64,000 bases of DNA from Porogramme epimiltina (taxonomy: Eukaryota; Basidiomycota; Agaricomycetes; Polyporales; Polyporaceae): positions 1-64,000 of the forward strand of contig FTLJ01000135.1 in the NCBI GenBank assembly GCA_900155495.1, written 5' to 3'. Numbering within the stretch: the stretch's first letter is position 1; each line of letters begins with the position of its first letter. This document shows, one piece after another, positions 24,295 to 34,849 of the stretch. A program made the translations under genes and the position numbers. The notes beneath the pieces were generated by a model. That model did not search any database and had not been told where the DNA came from. It saw only the letters and a list, made by a program, of their open reading frames with translations.

Positions 24295-25269
24295 CTACAC
24301 CTCCTCGCCAGACCGATGGTTCTCGGGGGAGAAGAAATGCATTAAGGTGCGACCTGCTCCTCTCTCGATGTTCTCTACTTCCATCAGGGTCTCTAGATCC
24401 TTGTCCGTATGAACGACCCGCGTCTCCTTTTCGGCAAAGTGGAAGCCGAGGGCTCTCGGGCTGCGCCACGTCCGTGCAGCATAGGCGGCGTGAGCATAGC
24501 CCGGAGCCCATACCAGGACGAGACACCACGCGTTGGAGACGCTGAGCTGCGAAAACCCGTACACCAGGAGGCACATTGTGATGGTGAAAATGGGAGCGCC
24601 GATCATGTGCGCTCGCTCGGGGCCGGACATTCTGGTGTGGCCCTCAGCGAGGTCTTCGAGCTTGGCAGCGCCGGCCTCGCTAACGACGACGATTGCGTCG
24701 GTCGCGCCTCCTGCTGTGATACATATAACTTCGCGCTGGCCCCGCGGGATGGCGCGCACAGATTTCAGGTCGCCGCGGCGGGCGTACCGGAGCGTCTCCC
24801 AGACGAGGAGACCTGCGATCGTGTCCAATGCGGCGATGACGGAGACGGTGGTAGATGCAGCACCGATATTGACCAGGAGGACGGCTAGGCAAAGTTGGAT
24901 GACAATCGTGTACAGCGATGCTTGGGAGACGGCGTCGGAAGTCGCAGGGGGGATGCCGAGGAACTGAGATGTGTAGAGGACGGTGACGCGAAGTCCGCGA
25001 CGATGTGCACTCGATGTGCGCGCGTAATTCCTCCAGAGGTGATCAATGGTTGCGGAGAGGTTGGTCCGTGCATGTCCTGTGTGGCTATTCATAATCATGC
25101 ACGGCCTATTTGTGGGTGTGTATCGTGCAACGCGGGGGATGACATGGGGGATGAGAGCAAGCCATGCCGTGGATAGGAGTGCAGGCGTGGGCACGAACTG
25201 GGCCCTGGAAATGACGCTACTCGTAATTGTGAAGAGGACAGGCAAAATGGTGTGTGGGTGCCAGGCCAT
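24295..25269 (-). CDS. Multi-pass membrane protein of an unnamed five-member family (copy 1)
   Basis: A single exon of 324 residues, not matched to any named family. Hydrophobic segments fit about six membrane passes: residues 8-22 and 28-46, a pair at about 118-162 (VIQLCLAVLLVNIGAAS; SVIAALDTIAGLLVWETL), and a pair at about 225-275 (IFTITMCLLVYGFSQLS; AWCLVLVWAPGYAHAAYA). Two conserved soluble parts: a loop with MNSHTGHARTN (about 58-68) and RVTVLYTSQFLGIP, and a second loop with REVICITAGGATDAIVVVSE followed by LEDLAEG. The tail reads ALGFHFAEKETRVVHTDKDL then IERGAG. No catalytic motif is recognised; role and compartment are unknown. Its nearest neighbour is an F-box gene, as at 42.5-44.4 kb. 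Confidence 0.78.
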   Translation of the reverse strand: MAWHPHTILPVLFTITSSVISRAQFVPTPALLSTAWLALIPHVIPRVARYTPTNRPCMIMNSHTGHARTNLSATIDHLWRNYARTSSAHRRGLRVTVLYTSQFLGIPPATSDAVSQASLYTIVIQLCLAVLLVNIGAASTTVSVIAALDTIAGLLVWETLRYARRGDLKSVRAIPRGQREVICITAGGATDAIVVVSEAGAAKLEDLAEGHTRMSGPERAHMIGAPIFTITMCLLVYGFSQLSVSNAWCLVLVWAPGYAHAAYAARTWRSPRALGFHFAEKETRVVHTDKDLETLMEVENIERGAGRTLMHFFSPENHRSGEEV

Positions 25270-26049
25270 TGTGGGATAGTCGTTTAGTCGTTCAGTCTTG
25301 CGCCTCCCAGGTCAGGGAAGGTAGTAGTTGGGGTGGTAGCTTCCAGTGAAAGCAACTGGCTTATTAATGGGAGGGGGGTCTACTTGGGGAGCAACGTCTC
25401 TGAGTCCTCCACAGTGTACACCGGCACCGCACGGGCCCTTCATTTCACCGCTTCCTTTTGTCTAGGACTTTCTTCGCCCAAGTCCTGACCGGCCTAGATC
25501 AGTCGAACCTGTGCCACGGCTGCTTTTATAACGTCAATTGTATGCACGTGTAATCCGTGACCGCTTACTCAGTATATCTAAACAGGAATATCACTCACTA
25601 CTGCTGTAGACGAAATACAGTATATCGTGCACTCCCTAGCGCTGTTTAAGATGGAGCTAGGGCGGGCGAGACCAGCACAAGCGCGGAATTCCGCGTAGCG
25701 ATGTATTAGGGTGCTTGACATGTGCTGCGTCCCAGCTTGTCGCAGGTCGGTAGGTTGGGAGACGAAACGCTCGTCTCCTCGGGATTCTGATCGGCTTCCT
25801 TGCAGGACCATCGGGTTTCCCGATGGCATTCAACGAATATAGGACCAGACTCTAATGGGCATCGACCGGCGGGTCATGCAGCCGCCTGTAGAGCGGACTA
25901 CGCCGTACAAATGAATTTGGCGGTGATATCTAAAGGCAAGTTGTCGTATTTGCGGGTCAAAGAGGTCCCGTGGCAACATTGGGGGAGGTTCACGCGAGGG
26001 AAGTCAGAGTAAGTGTCTCGATTCGGAGAACGCTGGGGCATTGCCCTAC
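25270..26049. other. Intergenic region, no gene seen
   Basis: 5' flank of membrane copy 1. Includes AT-rich stretches near 25550-25650 and no supported ORF. Confidence 0.5.
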
Positions 26050-26912
26050 ACCTGTACTTATACATATATATGATCAACGCGCTGCTCATCCGGAAGCAGC
26101 CGAACCCGCTCGTGTTCGCCGAGTATGCGCGCGACGCTCGATGTGTGGCGCGGCGTGGTGCGCGCAGCGGCGGTGCGCCACGATGCGTGTTCGACCTGCG
26201 GATGTATGTCGTGAGCGAGGACACTGTGCCGAACGTGACGCGCAACCCGGCGTTCGAGGTTGCGTATTGGCGCTTCGGACTCGAGCACATGGGGGTGTGG
26301 ATGGAAGGTCTCAGGGAGGAGGCGCCGGAGATGTGGACGGAGGTCCGGGACAACCTCGCGCCGCTCCCTGCCGATGATGGGCTGTATGCGGTCCACGACG
26401 GGTTCCCGAGAGACTTCTGGGACACGCCGACGTGTACGAACGATCGTACTGGTTTGGTGGGCTTGTACGGCTGACTTCCGCAAACGGCGGACGTGAACCT
26501 CGACATGGCGAAGGCAACAGCAGGGAACGCGAGGGAGAGCTGAAACATAAGCAACTGCTGGGGTGAGTGTGTGAGATCCTATCGCGAAGGAAGCCGCGTG
26601 TAACTCACCGATGCGCACCGTTCGCAGGTGGGACTTCCCGATGCTGGTGAGTCATGTCCGCTGCGCGCAACGGGGAGATGGAAAAGGTGATAGAGTGGCT
26701 ATCGCACCTCCTGTTTGAGTTCGACGACGTTGAGATGCCCGTAAGTAGAGTGCCCGCTCCGTACTTCCCAGGGTCCGGTGCGCTGCTCTATGCTGTCGCG
26801 ACTCGCGATGATGATTCGAGGGTGGGACGGGAGTCAAGAAGACGCGCCAGGGTTTCCGGGGGATGGGTGGAATGTGCACGTACTTGTAGAGGGCATGAGC
26901 CCAGCCTTGTGA
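26050..26912 (+). pseudogene. Decayed 3' part of a six-hairpin-glycosidase-like gene
   Basis: Coding-like sequence matches the C-terminal region of a fungal secreted six-hairpin-glycosidase-like protein (family from memory): VSEDTVPNVTRNPAFEVAYW, VRDNLAPLPADDGLYAVHDG, then after an intron-like stretch WDFPML, MSAARNGEMEKVIEWLSHLL, PYFPGSGALLYAV and APGFPGDGW, ending in TGA at 26910-26912. It is not functional. The N-terminal majority (hundreds of residues) is missing, two in-frame TGA codons stand where Trp is expected (about 26472 and 26540), and the reading frame changes at about 26650 and 26800. Such enzymes act on plant or fungal polysaccharides. It may be a truncated duplicate whose source lies outside the window. 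Confidence 0.55.
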
Positions 26913-28869
26913 TCGTCATACCGCCACCTCTTCCGAGTCGTAGGCGTGAGTCGCGACTGAAGGACGAGGCTATAGATCAGGGGGCTACGTTATTGAAGTT
27001 AGGCGTCTATACAAACACGAATATTCGAAGTCGCGGTAGGGTTTTTACTCAGTACAAGGACGTGTCGCAAGTACCTCAACGCTGCATGTCCCGTCAGACC
27101 CCGCGCGCCCTCTTGTGCCCTCTTGCATCCGGAGAGGCGCGGAGGGCGACGTGCCCCCGGCAACTTTGCGTTCGCTCGACGGCCGCCAAGGGGTATGTGG
27201 ATACGGCCTGGAGCGCGCTGGGGGAGTAGGGCGCGCCGGGAACCGATCTATCTAGGCGCGGGTGGCGGCCTGCAGGCTGAGCACGCTCGGCCGGGGGGAG
27301 GGGAGGGGGCGTGAACGCTGTGATCCCTCAGGCAGCCTCGGGCTTCTCTGCCTGCGCGCGCCCAGGGGCGGAAGGCACTTAGACCCACCGTTCGGACGCC
27401 ACGCGGGCGCTGCGGGATTCCGACGCGATACGAAAGTGAGAGCGTGGATGCATGGATCTTGGAAGACTGGACCACATAGATGATAAATTGGCCGAATTCG
27501 AACGGTCTCTTGGTGCTGCGGCGGTCTGGAGCGCCGCCTCGTCTGCGCACAAGGAAGATCAGAAGTCGACGCCCAGGGCGACAGAAGCAGAAGCAGAGCA
27601 GACGGACGGGTGGTTGGGCCGAGGTGGCATGTCCGTGGGCGGGCAGGGGTCACCTTGTCCACGGGCTGCGACCAAGAATACCACGTGAGCCGCCGCTCTG
27701 GGCCTGAACGTCCTCCGGTACAGGCCTTCCGGCTTCTGCAGAGTTTGCGAGGTGCGCCCGAGCTGACTCCCGGACGCCAGCCAGCGTGCGCATCTGAGGG
27801 ATTGTGTCCACGTCGGGCAATGCGATTGCGTACTGTATGGGACGCACGTGTACACTCTACGTCACGGAGTTGGGCATAGCGATGCGGACAGCGCGTGAGT
27901 GCCGCCTGAGTGGTCGTTACAGCATTGATGTTCTCGGGAGGACGTCCACACGCTGGATATGGACCGTCACGGAGCGGAGAAGGCGGACGCTAGGGAAGGG
28001 GGGGGGGCGACCACGTCATCAAAGATGGCCTCGCATGGACTTGATGGAATCGACAGGGGGAGTCGGGACGGGGGGGCCATCAGGATCGCTGTAATCCCTA
28101 CGAGAGCGCGGGGTGCTGAGCGACGACGGCGGACATGCCAGGCCGGTTTGACAGCATTGAGTGATTGGAGCATAGATCTCGCATTTGAATTGGGCACAAC
28201 ATAGGGCAATGCATGTCGCTAACCGGTGGCACAGGAGGTTGGATGGTACTTAGAAGCGACAGCTGCTGGGCTTCCGCCGCACGCGACCGAAGACGGCTCG
28301 GTACAGAGATAGTGGAGAACAGGAGCAGAGTACGGCGCGGCGCGGGCAAGTGACCAACGGTGACTGTGCAGCGCGAGCAGGGCAGGGGGTGGCGCGGAAG
28401 GTCGGTCCCGTCAGTCTTGGTCCGGAAGTAGAATGTTGACTGTAAGGAGAGGCGAACGAAAAACGAAGTGGAAGCGCGCAGCCGTTAACAAGTCTTCGGC
28501 CACTGAGGTACAAGGAAGACCGCGGGAAAGGCTAGATGTCCTCAGGGTAGCTTAGTTGGGCCGAGGCTTCAGAGAGCGACCCTGACAATGATGATGAGGC
28601 CCCGACCCATAGTCGTGGTCGCCAGAAGGGTGCATCAGCACACTAGTATCGGCGCTGTGCCCGTTTCGTGCAGCGCTCTACCGGCGCCTGATTGTGGTCG
28701 TATCAACCAAGCGCGCGGAGACGACGCGTGCGTTCTTCTCGCCGTCTTGAACTTCAAGCCTGCCCTTACGACGATTTTTTATCCTCGCACACATCCCGCG
28801 CGATGTATTAGACGTGTCTCTGGCGAACGTGGAAAAATTCAGGCATCAACAGCCGTTTCTTGATAGTAC
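26913..28869. other. 2-kb region without a supported gene
   Basis: Open frames here are short, GC-driven and overlap on both strands. A poly-G run occurs at about 27998-28007. No domain, splice chain or repeat could be supported. Confidence 0.45.
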
Positions 28870-29790
28870 TCAGTCTTTCGACCCACTGCATCCTGCTTGA
28901 CTGGGTTCAATCGGTTCAACCTTCACCACCTGTGCGCCCGTGTCCGCCTTCACAGTCTCATCCGTGAAATTGAAGCCCAGCGCGTCTGGCGAATGCCATT
29001 TCTGCTCTGCGTATGCTGCGTGCACAATGCCTGGCGCCCATGTAGCGAGGAGACACCAGGCGTCCGTGGCGCTGAGCTGCGAGAAGCTGGTGGAAAGGGC
29101 GCATATGGTGATTATGAAGACCGGGGGCAATGAAGTGCGTTTGGTCCCAGTGTAGTATGCGACCTTCGGCGAGGTGCTTAAGCTGCGCGGAACCGGCTTC
29201 GCTGACGATCGATGATGACTGGGTCCGTTGTTGCTGCTCCAATGCTCGCGCAGAGGACCTCCCGTTGGCTCGGTGGGGTGACAGGGAAGGCCCTCCCAGG
29301 TGAGAAGTCCCACGAGCGTCTCTGCCGCAGTCACTACCATGATGGTTGTGGAGGCAAAAACGAGGTTGTTGAGTAGGATGGAAATGCCGAGTTGGATGAA
29401 TAAAACGTAGATTGCTGTTCGCACAACAACGTCGGCGATGACAGAGAGGATGTCGGGGAGTTGGGATGTTCGCAGGATGGTGATACGAACCCTGGGGCAA
29501 CGTGGCCTGGAGATCATGTGAACCCGAATGAAATGCTCGATAGGTAGGATGCAGTGCGAGCGCACCATGTGTCCGGACTGAGCGTTGACGATGTTGCATG
29601 GCTGGTTAGTGGTTTTGTATGGTATGGGGTGGGGAAGTATGTGCTTGATGACGGTGAGCCAGATGGTGGAGAACAACGCCGGGGTAGGCACGCGAGCTGG
29701 GCGGGCCTGTAGAGCCATGTTGTGAATGGTAAGAAACAGAATGGGAAGAATAGGGTAGTATAGATGCCAGTTGTTGAGCGTAGAGTCCAT
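28870..29790 (-). pseudogene. Membrane-family gene with frame damage (copy 2)
   Basis: An open frame of 306 residues, clearly a paralogue of the 31369-32346 gene (MDSTLNNWHLYYPILPILFL start, VNAQSGH loop, ILRTSQLPDIL, IQLGISILLNNLVFASTTI, SATDAWCLLATWAPG, ALGFNF). The central conserved loop (expected REVLC...VVISEGGA) is replaced by unrelated residues (about 175-230). In the other two minus frames the lost pieces are visible (QREVLCASIGAATTDPVII; SEAGSAQLKHLAEGR), so an early deletion of about 30 nt and later small indels shift and then restore the frame. The result is open but lacks the family's core loop, so it is most likely a pseudogene. It faces copy 3 head to head across a 1.6-kb spacer. 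Confidence 0.65.
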
Positions 29791-29876
29791 TGACAGAGGG
29801 TGTGCCTATGAGGGACTGTCCCGACGGAGGATGGCCTGGGAGGACGGGGCGGAGTGGTTTGGGGGCTGCGGTAATT

Positions 29877-29940
29877 GGCCGCGCCTGCGCCCGCTTGCAC
29901 GCGCCCGCAAGCGCCTGTGCGCGCCGCTTCAGTCCCTTCG
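29877..29940. repeat. GC-rich minisatellite patch 1
   Basis: Irregular runs of a GCGCCTGCACGC-like unit just upstream of membrane copy 2. Similar in composition to the patches at 30311 and 30949. Confidence 0.5.
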
Positions 29941-30310
29941 CGGGCGCCGTTCTGAATTGACAACGAGGAGACAAATATCTATCACAGATGTCTACGGGTG
30001 TATAGACTGTAAATTTACGTGCTACTTGATCTTACTGAAGGAGAACCATGTTATTGGCAGATAATTCAGTCATTGAGAGGACTCTAATGATGGGCCATAC
30101 GGTCATCATTACTTCTACTTACAGTTATTAAGGTGGCGGTTTGGATTAATGGTGTACGCTTTCACATCTTCCTTGCTTCTTGCTGTGATCATGTTCTGCT
30201 TTCCCATTCAGTCTCCCCCCGCCGCATACACCTAAGCAAAGACAAAATAAATACCCGGTTGTGGCTGGGCTCGAACAGACGTACCTATGCGCGCGGGTCT
30301 GAACACCACT

Positions 30311-30471
30311 TGAACGCGCCTGAACGCGCCTGAACGCCACTGCACGCGCCTGCACGCGCCCCGCACGCACCTGCGCGCGACCTTGCACACGCCCGCGCGC
30401 GACCTTGCACACGCCCGCGCGCGACCTTGCGCGCGCCTGTACGCGCCTGCACGCAACTTCGTGCACGCGCA
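30311..30471. repeat. GC-rich minisatellite patch 2
   Basis: Begins with five tandem 10-bp units (TGAACGCGCC or TGCACGCGCC, 30311-30360), then about three copies of a 22-bp unit starting CGCGCGCGACCTTGCACACG (about 30371-30437), then more decamers. Strand asymmetry is strong. It lies in the spacer between the inverted membrane copies 2 and 3. Confidence 0.85.
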
Positions 30472-30948
30472 GTGTGCGACTATACATACTGGCACCCATC
30501 CTTGAACGAAGCTCCCCCAGTCTATATTCGTAACTGGTAAATGCTTACATGCAGGAACACTGCTTATACTACGATATGCATCCAACTGTCATGTTACAAA
30601 GACACAGATGTGAGTATAGGAGGCAAGTGTACACTCAGGGCCAAAGAAGAATTGCGTCTTTACGTAGGGTATTCTACAGATAATGGCATAAAATGTATTA
30701 ACACACATTCAATACACCTCACTACCGCTTTCCAAATGCAACACACAGTTATGTATACAACGCGCACTAGCTACAGCCTTAAGTTCGAGACTACAGTTGA
30801 AATACATGCATGAAGGACAACAGTAGGTCACCCTAAGGCTTCAAGGAGATGCTATGTTTATAAATATGACATAGGAAATGGACTCAGAGGAGTACAGTAT
30901 CAAGTTCGAGCTGGTGCTTCGGGTGACCATAGATTCGACAAGAGAATC

Positions 30949-31024
30949 GAACGCCACTGCACGCGCCTGCACGCGCCCGCCTGCACAGACGCCCGGCGCG
31001 CGCGGGCGCGGGCAGGCGCGTTCA
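30949..31024. repeat. GC-rich minisatellite patch 3
   Basis: Shares an exact 29-bp stretch with 30332-30360 (it includes GAACGCCACTGCACGCGCC), then continues with degenerate GCGC-rich units. Probably the same repeat family as patch 2. Confidence 0.75.
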
Positions 31025-31368
31025 ATTCCGATGGCCCGTTTAGATCGGGGACTGGCGCAGAAAGTGGCAGATTATAGACTCAGTACTGACTACCTTATAC
31101 GCAGAAGCCACAGCGGCCAGCCTCTATCAGACGCCGCCCTTATCGGCGGTCGCGCCCATTGGCACAGCCACTTATTCTCGTGCATGCGACCGTCAGCTGG
31201 CCGACGTCATTGAAAAGACGGGCAAGCCTGGCAACAGATCCAAGCCCAGCTTCCCCCCCGCTCATTTCCTCATTGTAGCGGAAGTCGTACACTGAAAAGC
31301 CATCCAACAACCCCAACTCCCCTCCCACCCCCGCAGCTCAACACACCCTCACGACCCTCACGCCGTCA

Positions 31369-32346
31369 ATGGACTCCACACTCGATAACTGGCACCCGTA
31401 CCCCATCCTTCCCGTCTTCTTCATCGCCCTCTATTGCGCCATCACCCTGCGTTCCCAGTTTGTGCCGACCCCTGCGGCCTTCTCCACCGCATGGCTCACG
31501 CTCGTCAGTCTCCTGCTTCCATACCGTGCACAATGCAGGACCGCATGCCTCATCATCAATGCTCATTCAGGCCGTACATACACCAACTGCACCCCTCCTC
31601 TCCAGCATGTTATTCAAAACTGCACCGCCGACCCGCTACCGACCGGCGCTCGTATCACCATTCTCCAAACATCCCAGTTCCCCGAAGTCCCTTCCACCAC
31701 TACCGACACTGTTGAGCGAACAGCGATCTGCGTCATGCTCATCCAACTTGGCCTCTCCATCCTCCTTAACAAGCTTAATTTCGCCTCTACAACCATCATC
31801 GCCATAGCCGTTGCAGAAACACTTACGGGACTTCTCGTCTGGGAGGTCCTCCGACACATCCGCAATTATGACCTGAAAACCATCCCCATCATCCCACAAG
31901 GCGAACGTGAAGTCCTCTGCATGAGCACTGGGCAGGCAACGAAGGATGCCGTAATCGTCATCAGCGAAGGCGGTGCGGCCGAGCTCAAGCACCTCATAGA
32001 GGCCCACACACCTCCACAACCATCGCGCTGGGGCCGAACGCACTTCATCGCTGCCCCCTTCTTCATCATGGTCATATACGGACTTTCCGCCGGCTTCTCA
32101 CGGCTAAGCGTCACGGACGCGTGGTGCCTCCTCGCTGTATGGGCCCCTGGCGTGGCGCACGCTGCATACGCAGCGCAGACATGGCGCGCGCCGAGCGTGC
32201 TCGGTTTGCGGTTCTTGAAGAAGATTGTGGAGGCGGACACAAGCGCACAGGTGGTGGAGAAGGTGAAGCGGATCCAACCCATGGCAGGCGACACTCTTGA
32301 GCGTATGCTTGCCGTGGATGAACGCCGCTCAAACGAGGATGTGTAG
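31369..32346 (+). CDS. Multi-pass membrane protein of the unnamed family (copy 3)
   Basis: A single exon of 325 residues, intact. Same plan as copy 1: N-terminal hydrophobic pair (LPVFFIALYCAITL; AAFSTAWLTLVSLLL), loop with INAHSGRTYTN and RITILQTSQFPEVP, a central hydrophobic pair (CVMLIQLGLSILLNKLNFAS; IIAIAVAETLTGLLVWEVL), the conserved loop REVLCMSTGQATKDAVIVIS with AAELKHLIEAH, and a third pair (FFIMVIYGLSAGFSRLS; AWCLLAVWAPGVAHAAYA). The C-terminus is short and lacks the FFPG tail of copies 4 and 5. It is closest to damaged copy 2, to which it lies in inverted orientation. Function unknown; an endomembrane location is only a guess from the hydrophobic segments. Confidence 0.78.
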   Translation: MDSTLDNWHPYPILPVFFIALYCAITLRSQFVPTPAAFSTAWLTLVSLLLPYRAQCRTACLIINAHSGRTYTNCTPPLQHVIQNCTADPLPTGARITILQTSQFPEVPSTTTDTVERTAICVMLIQLGLSILLNKLNFASTTIIAIAVAETLTGLLVWEVLRHIRNYDLKTIPIIPQGEREVLCMSTGQATKDAVIVISEGGAAELKHLIEAHTPPQPSRWGRTHFIAAPFFIMVIYGLSAGFSRLSVTDAWCLLAVWAPGVAHAAYAAQTWRAPSVLGLRFLKKIVEADTSAQVVEKVKRIQPMAGDTLERMLAVDERRSNEDV

Positions 32347-32939
32347 GAAGTGGAATGGAAGGAAGAGGGACGTTGACAGGCGGGATAACGGGAACAGGAG
32401 GGACATACCGGGGGGGGGTGATCACATTTGTGGGGCTCAGATTGAGACACGTCGCATTGCTCGAGCATTGTAATTACCTGTACGCTTTGTAGGCTCTATG
32501 TCATGACGATGTCGGAGACTGGATGCAACCAGTGTGCTCACCAATATCACGTATGGTATCATGAGAAGACTAACAAAGTGATCTTACTGTCGTCCTGTTC
32601 TTCCGGAACAAGCCCTAACCAGCTGGGGTGCAATTCGTGCATACAAGTCGGAGCAAGCTGTCGGCGACGAGAATCCTGCAGAGGCAGAAGTCAGAAGGCG
32701 AGTTGTGTTGACAGCGATGTCTGTGAGGAGTGCGAGCACCAAAAGTGGAGTGTGTCCCCCGGACTGATTCTTTACGGAGGGGTGGGGCTTGTCTCTGGCG
32801 GCAGAAGCGGCAGACTGGGGGCGGTACGCTAAGAAAACTTGTCACAAAGTGGTCTCCGTGACTACAACTTTTATCAGATAAATTCTTCCTGAGGCACTCG
32901 TGGATACATACTGAGGCTATCATGTTCTCGACCTTTTCC
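32347..32939. other. Intergenic region, no gene seen
   Basis: Between the stop of membrane copy 3 and the 3' end of the broken J-domain copy. Contains a Cys-rich open frame at 32503-32832 with no recognisable family, probably chance. Confidence 0.45.
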
Positions 32940-34196
32940 CGCGGCCTCAATCCCCCGAATTTCGCGCTCCGCCTGCTAGCGGGGACGCCTCGTAGTGTAG
33001 TCCTGCGGGGGCCGTAGCCGTAGCCGTAGTCGGAGGCGCAGTACCAGAATCTGGCTAGAACGTGGAGAATGAGCAATCACCTCACAATGACCGGAAAAGA
33101 GAACGTACAAATGTCGAAGGAAACGACCCGAAGTCCCCACTCATCAGCGGCGAGGCCGGTGCGCCCACGCTAGGTGTGCTCTTCGACTCGACAGAAACTG
33201 AGCTCGCCGGATTCCCGCCATTGCGCCTCATCGGACTTGCTGTGTTGGTCTCGGCGCCCAGCTGGCCCATCTTCTTGACCACCCAATCAGTTCCGGCTCC
33301 TCGTCCTCAGCCCAGTCCTCCTTGTTCGCGTCTAACCCATCCTCCTTGCGGCCGCTGGCCCGAACCACTGCGAAGTGCACGCCTATCTGCTTGAACGGGG
33401 CAAGGATGACGACGCGTTTGGACTTCTTGGGAGGCGCAGGCTTGAGGGAGAGGACGATAGACGTGTCATCGATGGAACCGAACGGGGTGAAGAGAGCGCT
33501 GATGCTCGTGGTGTATGTGAGGCTGAGATGCCGCGAGGGGTACTTGAGCCAGACGGCGGTCTCCAATACTCCTGGGAGGTGATCGGAATGCGGAGTGAAC
33601 ACGAAGTAAAAAGCGAACTCACCTAGTGCTAGTGGTTTCTTCCCATTTTCAGCATACGGCATCTTCCTCTCTAGTTTTTCTATCTCCTCCGCCTTCCGCT
33701 GCATCTCTCGCACCCTGTCCTCCCTTAACCTCCTCTCCTCCTCCATAATCCGCTCGTTCTCCTGCTCCTCTCTTTCCTCTCCGCCTCGTTGTACACCGGC
33801 GCCTTCATGACCCCTTGCTCGTGTTCCTCAAGTTCTTCACCTGGCATCTTCCGCCTTACGTCGAGCAAAGCAAAACGGGCTTGTCCACTGTGCTTGATGC
33901 GAAGCTTAGCAACAGGTGTTATCCGCCGGAGCGGGTCGAGGAGCTCCTGAAACCGATATGGTTCACGGAACTTGCGCATTGCCAGACACAATATCAGAAT
34001 TCGTGAAACATTCCAAGTTTTTTTTTGCTTGCTTCCGGGTATCCGGGGTTCTTTTGAGGGTAGTTCAGTCAGATAGGGGCAGGTAGGAGGAGCAATTTAC
34101 GTACCCTGTCCGAATGGACTTTCAACAATCTCTGCCTATAAGTTTGATATCTTGTTTGGTATCCTCGCAGCGATCCTGAGGATGTACTGAAGGCAT
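32940..34196 (-). pseudogene. Broken duplicate of the DNAJC17/Cwf23-like gene
   Basis: Every exon of the 19735-21060 gene can be recognised in order on the minus strand: a start region near 34196, YRQRLLKVHSDR (about 34110-34150), LRRITPVAKLRIKHSGQARF (about 33850-33950), MQRKAEEIEKLERKM, SIDDTSIVLSLKPAPPKKSK, then VESKSTPSVGAP and the last exon near 33060-32940. It is not functional: the J-domain HPD motif is HSD with indels before it, and the frame shifts at about 33750-33775 and again near 33285. Intron positions are kept, so it arose by DNA duplication, not retroposition. It is inverted relative to the intact gene. Confidence 0.88.
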
Positions 34197-34849
34197 GGCT
34201 GCCAGCTGGGAGATGGTGTGGTTGAAGAGGGGGAAGGCAGGAGGAAGTTGAAAGCGTCAAGCAAGACACTAAGTCGGAAGAATGTGAGTCATAGCAAGAG
34301 ACGGCCGTCGATGCTTGACTTGGATTCGCGTTTGCCAGTTAGGCGTCTAGTATGTCGTGTAGGATATGCGCAGAGGTGAAGAATCGTCGTAACGGTAGGG
34401 GCAGGTAGGCTGGCGGTGAGGAGAGCACGCATCGCCCCCGGTTGCTAGTTGATACACCGAGGGCTAGGCGTGAGAGGATGATGCTAGATTTGGGTGACAA
34501 AGTACCGACTGCAATTGCAATTCGAAGCTGTGGGCGCTAACGCTTTAAGTGAAGAGGCAGCTGCACCATCCACACATTCGTCCTCGTCTCTTATTCGACC
34601 CACCACCCTTCCCTCCTCCTCCCACACTCAATGGCACCGCCTGCCTGATTCTTGCCTCGTCCTCTGCCGCCCATCCTACGTCCTCTTAACAGGGCGTCGT
34701 CCGGACGCGCATGCTTTGCTGGATGTGCTTTGCTGGATGCTTTTGCTTCTACTGCTTCTCGTCGTTCTTTCCCATCGCGAACACCTCTGCTCATGCACGT
34801 CGCCGCCGCACCGACTGCTGCGCTTCGTACTTGCATACAGCGTTGCACA
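34197..34849. other. Intergenic region, no gene seen
   Basis: Junction between the broken J-domain copy and the broken M20 copy; no feature seen that explains the breakpoint. Confidence 0.45.

Noticed and set aside
26913..28869. Several overlapping frames of 60-190 codons
   Set aside because: No motif, no consistent splice chain, and similar lengths on all frames, as expected in GC-rich non-coding DNA.
30311..31024. CRISPR-like array from regularly spaced repeats
   Set aside because: Units are adjacent decamers and 22-mers without unique spacers, in a eukaryotic context; these are minisatellites.
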